Below are positions 9,328 through 18,200 of a DNA stretch of 64,000 nt, one piece after another. The DNA comes from UBA8389 sp035719105. Lineage in GTDB: Bacteria; Bacteroidota; Bacteroidia; Bacteroidales; UBA1402. Position 1 is the stretch's first letter. Each line of letters starts with the position of its first letter. The translations under genes and the position numbers were made by a program. The notes below the pieces were generated by a model, which was not told the DNA's origin, did not search any database, and was given only the letters and a program-made list of their open reading frames with translations. The stretch lies in NCBI GenBank assembly GCA_035719105.1, contig DASTGN010000007.1, forward strand, positions 124,001 through 188,000. Reading direction: 5' to 3'.

Positions 9328-9855
9328 TCATTCCTGTGCCAACGTGACAGAAAAACTTCCAAGGTATTCTCCTGGAGGATTCGAAAATAGATTGCCGACC
9401 GTTAGCTCTCCACCAACTTCAATGTAATGCGTATCGTTACAACCTTTGTTCGAAATGAAGCTTTGGCCACTTGTCGTAATCAATGTTGTACCGATTCGAA
9501 GTCTATTGATGGTCAGATTCATACCATACGAACCGTATTTCAATTGCACCAGTGGGTCAAACAATACTTTGACTGAACGGCCAGGACACAAATGAAATTC
9601 AAGAATAGCTTGTCCTACGGGATAGTTTAGGTCTAACAGATACACACTGCCGGTCGAAGTTCTTGAACCGGTGTAATCAACAGTAACAGTTCCTCCGGAA
9701 GATCCGGATTCCAAGGAAATGGCACCAAAACTCAAATCTTGTGTAACGGTTGCGGTTGCAGTTCGCTGCGGTAAAGGAGGTGCATTGTTCTGGCCTTTTA
9801 AAATGCTGGTATACAACATAAAAAGAGCAGAAACTAACAGTAGGCTTTTTTTCAC
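9328..9855 (-). CDS. DUF4402 protein, candidate tip or minor pilin, GTG start
   Basis: 175 residues with a signal peptide (MKKSLLLVSALFMLYTSILKGQ). It has the DUF4402 hallmarks: an LSFGAISL strand early in the mature protein and a C-terminal GEYLGSFSVTLAQE strand. The start codon is GTG at 9855; no ATG gives a signal peptide. It differs from the other subunits in having a shorter segment before the FG motif and two cysteines (LCPGR and KGCND), which could form a disulfide. It lies between chaperone and usher. The short N-terminus would suit a tip subunit that donates no strand, but this is inference. Confidence 0.8.
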   Translation of the reverse strand: MKKSLLLVSALFMLYTSILKGQNNAPPLPQRTATATVTQDLSFGAISLESGSSGGTVTVDYTGSRTSTGSVYLLDLNYPVGQAILEFHLCPGRSVKVLFDPLVQLKYGSYGMNLTINRLRIGTTLITTSGQSFISNKGCNDTHYIEVGGELTVGNLFSNPPGEYLGSFSVTLAQE

Positions 9856-9874
9856 AGCGTCATCGAATTATAGC

Positions 9875-10711
9875 TTAGGGGATTTTATATTCCGTTTTTG
9901 CCAACTCTGCACCACCATCATCTTTTGGCGTGTTATAGTAGATGACAATTTTACCATTTTTAAGCTTTTGATCATACCGATTGCGCAGGTACATATTGAA
10001 TTTACGTGCGCTCAAATCGGTATAAACACCAACACCATTGGCCACACCAACGTCAAAAGGCTTACCAGTTGAGGGAACGAATTCCACCCTCAGATTTCCA
10101 TAAGACGACCGATCTCCAGAACGGTTGATTTGAAAAGTGAGGTTGCTAACGGTGTCATTAACCGTGGTCAATGCAACATTGGATATACTCATTTTATAAC
10201 TGAGATTTCCAGTGCGAATGATCACAGGTATGCTAATTCCGAAAATGGGAGTAATGGAAACGGACATTTTAGTAGTATCAGACTTTGCGGCTCCCATTCC
10301 CAAAGCTGAAACTTCTTTTTCAGCTCTGAAATACAAATGAGAACGATATTCGCCGTCTTTCATATCAGTAGGTTTACGAAATTGCATCCGAATGGTTTGT
10401 GATTCTCCCGGAGGCAAAACGACTTTTCTCGGAAAGATTCTCAGATATTTATCTGCACGTGTCGTAATGGAGTCAACATTTTCCAGCTGCAAGAAACTAC
10501 CGTCTTCTTTCATCTTGTAATGAATGAATGAAATCAGATAAATGGCAGTATCCTGGCCAATGTTAGTCAAATTCAGATCTTCTTTCTGTTTGGCTCCTTC
10601 AAAAACAACACGAATGGGCGCAACCAACAAATTTCCCTGTGCGGATACAAATTGAGTATAGCCCGTTAACAATGCAAATAATCCGAGGACGAATCCGGCC
10701 TTTCTTTTCAT
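9875..10711 (-). CDS. PapD-like periplasmic pilus chaperone
   Basis: 278 residues, signal peptide ending FVSAQ near residue 25. Motifs of the PapD immunoglobulin fold appear in order: LLVAPIRVVFEG, LNLTNIGQDTAIYLI, LRIFPRKVVLPPGESQTIRM and DGEYRSHLYFRAE. The PGESQTIR and GEYRSHL signatures are those of the archaic (CsuC-like) chaperones. Such chaperones bind subunits in the periplasm, complete their fold by donor-strand complementation and deliver them to the usher. A second domain spans about 170-278. The flanking DUF4402 genes, 14 and 19 bp away, are its likely clients. No chaperone of this type belongs to the FimA/Mfa1 (type V) pilus pathway. Confidence 0.87.
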   Translation of the reverse strand: MKRKAGFVLGLFALLTGYTQFVSAQGNLLVAPIRVVFEGAKQKEDLNLTNIGQDTAIYLISFIHYKMKEDGSFLQLENVDSITTRADKYLRIFPRKVVLPPGESQTIRMQFRKPTDMKDGEYRSHLYFRAEKEVSALGMGAAKSDTTKMSVSITPIFGISIPVIIRTGNLSYKMSISNVALTTVNDTVSNLTFQINRSGDRSSYGNLRVEFVPSTGKPFDVGVANGVGVYTDLSARKFNMYLRNRYDQKLKNGKIVIYYNTPKDDGGAELAKTEYKIP

Positions 10712-10725
10712 GACACGATTTTTAG

Positions 10726-11235
10726 TTAATTGTACGTAAACACCACTTCATAACTTCCTGAATAAAAGCCAGCGGGATTACTCAAATTGTTACCGATGTA
10801 AAGCGTTGCGCCAATACTGACCACTGCTTTACCATCTGACTGACGAGCTACTTGTCCTCCACTTGGAATATCGGAGGTAAAATTGTCAACCGTCAGGGTC
10901 TGATTTCCACTGCTCATATATAGTTTCTGTGCAGTTTGCGGCAATACCATGGAAACTAAACTTTCCGGCAAACCCGACAATTGAAACTTTCCCGTACTAA
11001 AGAGTTCGTCAGCAAACAACACATTGCCGGTAGCTATACGTTCGCCTGTAGAAGAAATCTGGATGGTACCACCACCGGCTTCTACTACAATTCGACCGAA
11101 GTTCAGCATATCCGTTTCAACGGCTGATACAGGTACGACAAGCTCCGCTTCAACTTTCCCAACCACACTGGTTTGTGCAGACAAAGAAATGAAAAAAACG
11201 GTAGAAAGTAACACAAAAACCAAAAGTCTCTTCAT
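10726..11235 (-). CDS. DUF4402 subunit, first gene of the chaperone-usher operon
   Basis: About 169 residues from the ATG at 11235, which gives a clean signal peptide (MKRLLVFVLLSTVFFISLSAQ); an upstream in-frame ATG at 11265 would only add ten polar residues before it. The mature protein begins with an alternating hydrophobic stretch (VEAELVVPVSAVE) before LNFGRIVV, and ends in GFYSGSYEVVFTYN. This is the DUF4402 layout: donor-strand-like N-terminus, FG motif, terminal beta strand. It is followed after 14 bp by the chaperone. It has its own promoter and operator (11399-11490), so it heads a transcript of subunit, chaperone, subunit, usher and unknown protein. Confidence 0.8.
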   Translation of the reverse strand: MKRLLVFVLLSTVFFISLSAQTSVVGKVEAELVVPVSAVETDMLNFGRIVVEAGGGTIQISSTGERIATGNVLFADELFSTGKFQLSGLPESLVSMVLPQTAQKLYMSSGNQTLTVDNFTSDIPSGGQVARQSDGKAVVSIGATLYIGNNLSNPAGFYSGSYEVVFTYN

Positions 11236-11398
11236 ACTTGAAATGAATCTGGTATAAATTAGCATAAAAATAGGTCTTTTTTAATTCATTAGGGTTAAAA
11301 AGCCACGAAAATCGTACTTTTTTTCAAGGACCAGTGTCTTTTGTACTTTCAAAGTTGCATCAAAAACACGCATATATTGGATATTATTTCTAACCGAA

Positions 11399-11406
11399 CA
11401 AAGGTA
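11399..11406 (-). promoter_or_regulatory. -7 box of the chaperone-usher operon
   Basis: Minus strand TACCTTTG, 164 bp before the ATG at 11235. There is no recognisable -33 TTTG at the right spacing, which would suit an activator-dependent promoter. The shared 14-bp element starts 66 bp upstream of it. Confidence 0.55.
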
Positions 11407-11449
11407 ATGGTCAATAGCCAGGTTTGTGTAAAAAACCACACGACAGAAT

Positions 11450-11490
11450 GGATACAATGAGCGTCTAGAAGGGATACAAAAAGGAAACAC
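11450..11490 (-). promoter_or_regulatory. GGATACAA repeat operator upstream of the chaperone-usher operon
   Basis: On the plus strand GGATACAA occurs at 11450 and 11472 and the variant GGAAACAC at 11483, giving steps of 22 and 11 bp. The stretch 11472-11485 (GGATACAAAAAGGA) is identical to those at 12224 and 19734. It lies upstream of the -7 box at 11399-11406. The rest of the 345-bp gap 11236-11580 holds only a long leader and the terminator at 11530. Confidence 0.65.
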
Positions 11491-11529
11491 CATTATTATA
11501 GTCGCTTATTTTCAGATAGTTATAAATTT

Positions 11530-11562
11530 AAAAGGCCTGGCGATAAATTCACCAGGCCTTTT
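11530..11562 (-). terminator. Intrinsic terminator after the DUF4402 main-subunit gene
   Basis: An 11-bp perfect stem (AAAAGGCCTGG, 11530-11540, pairing with 11552-11562) with an 11-nt loop ends in a run of T on the minus strand. It lies 19 bp past the stop at 11581 and separates this gene from the next promoter. It would give the first subunit a separate, short and abundant transcript. Confidence 0.8.
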
Positions 11563-11580
11563 AAAATGTTATTTTTTAAA

Positions 11581-12081
11581 TCAATTGTAGGCAACGTTTA
11601 CATTAAAGGAACCTGAATATGTTCCTGCAACTGAAGCAGCCAATACATTAAGTTTACCACCAACATAGAAAACATCAGAAGAACCAATGGCACCAGTTGT
11701 TGCAGAAGCAGTCAAATCAACCGTTAAATTATGTGTTCCATCAGTTAAAGTAGCTGTAGCTGAAGGTAGGGAAATATCAAAACCCAAACCACTTTGACCA
11801 GTTACGGTGAATTTTGCAGCTGTTTGAGCTACGTTGTTCAAGTGTTGAACACCACCTTCAGAAACTGGAGCAGCAGCAGCAGCAGCTGTTAAGGTAACGG
11901 AACCGTCGGCTCCACTTATTGAAACTTCACCGAACTGAAGGTCAACATTTTTGGTAACAGAAATAGCAGTAACCAATTTGGCATCAGCAGAAGCAGTTCC
12001 TGAAGCAGTGTTACCACCAGCAGCATTTGCACTAAAAGCGATCGTAGCGAGAACGAAAACGGAAAGCATTAATTTTTTCAT
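11581..12081 (-). CDS. DUF4402 protein, candidate major pilin
   Basis: 166 residues with signal peptide (MKKLMLSVFVLATIAFSANA). The mature protein starts Ala/Ser/Thr-rich (GTASADAKLVTAISV), then LQFGEVSI, a run of alanines near residue 75, a GQSGLGFDISLP segment, and ends GTYSGSFNVNVAYN. The FG motif and the terminal strand are the DUF4402 signature and resemble spore-coat-U (SCPU) pilins of archaic chaperone-usher systems. Small size, low complexity, its own strong-looking promoter and its own terminator point to the most abundant subunit. That it is the shaft pilin is inference from this layout. Confidence 0.82.
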   Translation of the reverse strand: MKKLMLSVFVLATIAFSANAAGGNTASGTASADAKLVTAISVTKNVDLQFGEVSISGADGSVTLTAAAAAAPVSEGGVQHLNNVAQTAAKFTVTGQSGLGFDISLPSATATLTDGTHNLTVDLTASATTGAIGSSDVFYVGGKLNVLAASVAGTYSGSFNVNVAYN

Positions 12082-12149
12082 AGTTGTAATTTTGTTTATT
12101 CTTTGTATTTCTTGTAATTTCTTTTTCCTGTTGGATTGTTTTAACGATA

Positions 12150-12177
12150 CAAAGATACGGGGTGCTATTCAATGCAA
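12150..12177 (-). promoter_or_regulatory. Promoter of the candidate major pilin
   Basis: Minus strand TATCTTTG at 12150-12157 is a full -7 match, and a TTG at 12175-12177 lies 17 bp upstream as a -33 element. The leader to the ATG at 12081 is about 60 nt. Of the three operator-linked promoters it is the only one with a fair -33 box. Confidence 0.65.
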
Positions 12178-12210
12178 CATTAAAAAAACCTATACGGAAA
12201 AGAAACAATG

Positions 12211-12242
12211 GGGTACAAATTAAGGATACAAAAAGGATACAA
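12211..12242 (-). promoter_or_regulatory. GGATACAA repeat operator upstream of the candidate major pilin
   Basis: Plus strand GGGTACAA at 12211, GGATACAA at 12224 and GGATACAA at 12235, the last two 11 bp apart. The 14-bp core begins 67 bp upstream of the -7 box at 12150-12157. The segment lies between the stop of the giant protein gene (12267) and this promoter. Confidence 0.68.
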
Positions 12243-12266
12243 GATTTCAGGATTCCACATCCAAAT

Positions 12267-15200
12267 TTAGTATACAACCTTGAATGACTGCGACTTAACT
12301 CTGCCGATAACGTTAACAACATAGACCCCCCTACTGTACAAGGGTACCGAACAACGTTCGCTTCCAGACATTTTTTTATAAAACTTTTGACGACCCTGAA
12401 CATCAGAAACGCGTATGGTGAAATCCCCTACCATATTCTCCAGGTAAACATTTAGCTCGCCTTCATTCATCCAAATACTGGGGCGAATGTCATCAATTAT
12501 CGGAGTTATAGTACCAAAATGCAAAACAAAGCGTTCGGGCGCATCCGAAACCGAGGCTTGGAAGATATAGCTTTCACCTCCGTCCATATTGAACATGGTG
12601 CCAGTTTGGCGATCTTCCAGTATGATTGAGCCAACATTGGATGGATCGAACATACCTTTTATAGTATATTGTCCGGAAACGCCAGGCTTGAAGTTCACCG
12701 GTATATAATTGTTGCTCTTCGTATCAGTCAAATGCCTAGTGGAATATTCCACCCCACCACAATTCATAAATAAGCTTGGCGCCGTAAGAACCGGGCTGAA
12801 AAGTTTAACTGCACCTTCCTGATTAACAGCATAACCAAAATCAAATTTGATTTCGTCACTACCAGCGGTAGAAGAAACCATTAATCGAACGCCAGGTGTC
12901 GATGACCGCTGAGCTGATTTGAGCCAGACGCTGGCTCCATCATGGACCCTTCCTGCGTTGTGGAAAGCAAACGTTCCAGCAGTAGCGGCCTTTACAAAGA
13001 AAGCTTGCATGGGTGCAATGTATCGGGTCACATTATTGGTTCCAACTCCATCGGCATCCGAAGAATTGTAAACCCCATAATTATTGGCCGTTGTACTCCA
13101 AGTCCAAATAAAGTATCCTCCACCATTCGCATCCAGCATGCTTCTGTCAAATCCAACGGCTGAATTCCAATCCATGCTGCTCGGATAAGGATTTCCTATC
13201 AGATTAAAACCTTTATAAATGCCTGCGGAATTGATAGTCAACGGTTGAGGCACATCCCCTGCATTCAAATTTCCAACAAATTGTTTGGTGGGAGTCAAAG
13301 CCTGAACCGCATACAAATAGCCACGTCCATTAATAAAATTATTGACGGTATGAATGGAAGACCATGTGGGAGCAACATCGTTGTTCAGGTTGTATACCCA
13401 GCAAGAAGCAGGTTCGTCCCAGACGTACAAATCATATCCGGTTCCGTCGCCAAACGTTCCAGGTGGTGTCCACGTCCCTGAAATGGACTGATTAGCTACC
13501 GGTGATGATAAAAAATGCCAGGCACAGGTATCTCCGTCGATGTATCGCTCAACCGTCGCCGCTACACCGTTGTTCATTTGAATCAACGAGGCTGTTCCCA
13601 GAGCAGAGGATTTGAGCTGAAGACCACCGGTTCCGGCTATGTTTGAAATCAATCCAGTCACTGTCAACCCCTTGTTTTCGGGCACGGTCATGGAAGATCC
13701 GGTCGATATCGTCAAATCATTGTCAATGGTAAAATTGGTGTTCAGGGCTAAACCAAGTGGATTGGAGGCAGTCAAATTATAAGCTTTGTCATTCAAATAA
13801 CAATTTCCATCTATTGACTGTGGATCCGTTCCTGAATATATAACTGTAGATCCAGTCAACGCATTTAACCGACCGCTGGTTGCAGACAAGGTATGTAAAA
13901 GTACCAACGTTCCGGATAAACTCACATTGGAAGCGTTGTTGACCACCATATCATATAGTTTATTGTCAAGCAAGGAATTCCCATCAAGCGTTTGAGCAAC
14001 ACCACCTTCAAATTGCAAGGTTGTTCCGATGTCAGAGGCATTTAACTTGCCGGTGGAGGCAGATAAGGAGTTCAGCAATTTCAAAGAACCGCTTAACGTC
14101 ACATTGGAAGCGTTATTGATGTTCAAATTATAAACAGCATAGTTGTACAATGATGATGCGTTGAGTGTTTGGGGCGAAGTTCCAACATAAGTCAACGTTG
14201 AGCCACTGACCGTTGCATCAACTTGTGCTCCATTGGTAAACAGCATCTTTCCTTTTATATTTAAGGTGTAGCCGTTTAAAACAAAGCGATAAGCCGATTG
14301 AGCGTTCACAATATCGGTCACATTCCGTTGTTGATCCATCAGACATGGTCGAATGGGATTCTCGTCAAAAACCACATTGTCCCAGTTTGAAGGGACAACA
14401 CCTGCTGTCCAGTTCCCAGGTGTATTGAAATCAACACTGACATTGCCCTTCCACTTGTTGATGCGTTCCCATGCACCCAGGCAGGGAAAAGTAGTGCTGC
14501 GTGTAAACAATCCAAAGTCCGATACTACACCTGTACCAACCACCCCGATCAAATCGATGGTTTGCTTATAACCTGTTGGATCTGTTGAATAGGCATTGGC
14601 AAAAACCGGATCGATGGAAATACTGTTGACATCCTGATTATTTACGATGATGCTTCCAGATTTTCGACTACCGTTAAAGTATCCGAGATAAGAACCACTT
14701 GTATAATAATCGTTGTAGTCAACGGTCAGCGTTCCACCAAGTGCGTTCGCAAAAAACAATGCATATTGCCTCGAAGAACCGTTTACAGAGTTGTTATAAA
14801 AAATATTGTTTTGCAAAACGGATGTTCCAGCATTGTTGGCTTTAAAATAAGACGCCGAGTAAGCAGTAGCAATGGTTCCTGAAAAAGAATAGGTACCAGA
14901 AATGTACGATGTATTGTGATAAATGTTACTGATTTGTCCGCTCAAACCGACGTCGTAAATTCCCAATACATAATAGTTGTATGTTTTATTATATCCTAAA
15001 CTAACGATGTTGTTTGAAACCTGGACAAACCCTCCATCCAAATACAAACCAACTACCAGATTTCCAGTATTGGTACTAGATGAGGAAAGTTCATAAACAA
15101 AATTGTGATCAACGAGGGCTTGACTTACACCGTTATTTTGAATCCATATGCCATAAGCGCTGTTTGATGCGGCAGCACCAGTACTACCATTCTGGAGGTT

Positions 15201-18200
15201 GGCAATCGAATTACCATTCATTGCAACACTACCACTTCCTAGACTTTTTATTCCACAAACAACTTGTGCATCAGAGGTACTTTGACTGGATGTATGAATG
15301 CTTTGCGCAGTAGTTAAGCTACCGACCAGGTTGTTGGATACATTCAACGCTCCCAATTGGTTGGGCTTATAAATTCCATAGAAAGAATGTCCGCTTGTTG
15401 TTCCAAAGTTGGAAGTCGTTATTCCACCGATCGAGTTGTTGTAAATTTGCGTGGCATCCGTCGTATTGACATAAATGCCATAGGACGTTGCCATACCCAC
15501 CAAGCTGTCAGTCAGCAAGATATTACCGGAACCCACTGGTGCGCCAATGATATTTCCGGTTACCGTTCCAACATTAAATGCTCCAGCCTGCAGATAAATG
15601 CCAGTAAAAGGAGTAGAGCTGGTGCTATAACACTGAAAATTCGCTATGGTGTTCCCTTGAACGGAAGTAGCCGTAGTGGAGCCAACATTTAAATAGATGG
15701 GTTGATAATCGAGCACGCGAGCCTTTTGAGTACCCAATTCCAAATTGGCTCCTTGACAAAGTGGTGCCTGACCACCTATATAATTACCCGAAATCAAGAA
15801 GTTGTTTCCAGTAACATTGTCGATGGCAATGGCACGAAGTCTCAAATCTGCCGTCGTTACCATGGTGCTCGTTGCATAAAAGCTATTACCAGAAATGGTG
15901 AAATCAGTTGAATAAGCATCAATCAAGATACCGTTTGAATTGGTGTTCTGACTTCTGAAATCGTAAAAATAGTTATCCGTAAGTTGCACACCACTGTTTT
16001 CTCTACCTGCCGAACCATATGAATACAATGCATTGTAAACTTTAGCCGATTCTGCTACACTCGGGTTGGTAAAGCGACAATTACGAATGATGTTGTTGTC
16101 ATTCCCATTGCCGGTGGACGACGTTGACAAACAAACTATCCCACTAGTTGCAGAGGGTGAAGCACCCTTTAAATAACAGTATTGAATCGTATCGTTTTCC
16201 GCAGAATTGATAAATCGCAAAGTGGCTGAACTTGCGTCCAAAGAGGTGTTGATCAAGTGAATATCCGAACTGGAACCAGTAAGATTCACTCGACCATCAA
16301 ATCGAACATTATCTGCACCATTCAAATCAACCAAAACCCCAGTTATATTACCCTTAATTTGAATTTCTGTCCTGGTGGGATAAATAACAATGGACGTATA
16401 GTTGGAATTTCTTCCCGCATCGGTATTTCCACTGTTGTAAAGAATAGCCGAACCAGTTTCCAGCGTATTCGAGGTGATTTTGATCGTCAAACTACCCGTA
16501 TAGGTGCCTGCATTGATGGCATCAAATGCACTTTTCAAATTAACAAAGACATTTTGCTTAGACCCATTTTTCCAAATTTCCACAGGATTGTTTGTAAACT
16601 CCCAGGCACCCATCGTAGCAGATGCAGGCCTGACCTTGTAACCGTAATCGGCGTCAACAGCAAGTATTTTTATACATGGCAAACTTGTGCCAGACTGGTA
16701 ATCTGACGCATGCGTTCCACCCAAATTCGTCAGCAAAGGATCTTTGTTCAAACTGTTGGCATCGTAGCCAATTTTCCATGAAGGTGAAAAGGTCGCATAA
16801 GTGACCCCACTGACTTGAGCGAAGCCCTGCGTATATTGGTAATCGTTGTAGTCAATCGTTACCGTTCCATTTTCATTGTTCAGGAAAAGTGCGAAATGTG
16901 AAACGACAGCGTTGGTATTGGATCGGGCATTCCAGAAAATATTATTCTTGAGTGTTCGATTAGTTGAACCGACACTAATGTCTCTGAAAGCGTAGGTGTT
17001 GGAAGCTCCGGTAGTGGCTTGGCCACTCAAATAGATGGTATTGTGATAAAATTCCATGGCCGAAGCCGATCCACTCCAAATTCCCCAAATAAAACATCCA
17101 GTCGTAATGTTGTTTCCAAGAAAAATCACATTGTTCGTCACCCTGCAAGCACCACTTTGAACGGACAAGCCGTGCAAATATGCCTGGTCAGTGGAAACGA
17201 TGTTGAATGTATGAACAAAATTCCGATCCAAACTGCTGACACCGGTCGTAGGCCCTTTATAAAAGATGCCATACATCTCAATCTTGGCCGTTGTGGTATT
17301 TTTTAAACTATAAACGGTATTGCCTTGAACCAATTGAGTCGTACCTGCCGCCTCACTGAGTTGGTCAATACCCACCAATTGGGTGTTCAGATAATTACTT
17401 CCGTTACTGCTTAAAGAGGATAAATCGTGAACAATATTACCAGTTATGGCATTAACTCCGTTCATAGTACGAATACCCCTGGTCAAACTGACTAAGTTGG
17501 ATGTTGTTGCATTTGTCAGGTTGGAGATCTCATTATCCTTAATAAGTGCGCTGGTGGAACTTCCTGAATAAATCCCTATTAAATTTTGTACTGTTCCGGT
17601 CGCAGCAGAGCTGGCATAAATACTATTTGGAGTGGTAGAACCACCAACTTTATTGTTTTGAATCGATACCGCCCCTCCGACATTTGATTTGTAAATACCA
17701 TAAATGGAGGTGGCAGCAGTGGCTAAATTCGTCGTCGTGATGGAACCAATTACGTTGTTATGTACAAAAACCGAATCGGTTGAGGATATTTGAATTCCAT
17801 AAAGGGCACCCGATGCGGTAGTGTATGATAAAGCGATAGATCCGGTTCCTACGCCGGCTCCAATCGTATCACTCATTAAGGTTCCGATACGAACTTTGCC
17901 TTTAATTGCATGAATACCAATCCATGTTGAGTCTTCGGCATTGGTAAAGTTCATGTTTCGAATCACATTCCCTTGAACATTGGTAATGGAATCGCTTTTT
18001 ACGCTCAATGAAATGCCCAGAAAACTATTGTTACTGCCGCTTTTTGTCCAAACCCCGGATGCTTTAGGGCCACTTCCTCCAATATAATTCCCTTGAATGG
18101 TAAAATATCCTGCCGAATTGTTTAGATAAATGACGCGGTGAGCCGAAGCAACCGTTGAAACATACGAGGAGGTTTCATAAAAGTTGTTGTCACGAATGGT

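Noticed and set aside
11281..11493. 70-codon minus-strand ORF in the gap before the chaperone-usher operon
   Set aside because: It overlaps the -7 box and the repeated operator, and its sequence shows no protein-like pattern.
5503..12081. FimA/Mfa1 (type V) pilus locus
   Set aside because: The subunits have ordinary signal peptides without a lipobox, and a PapD-like chaperone is present.
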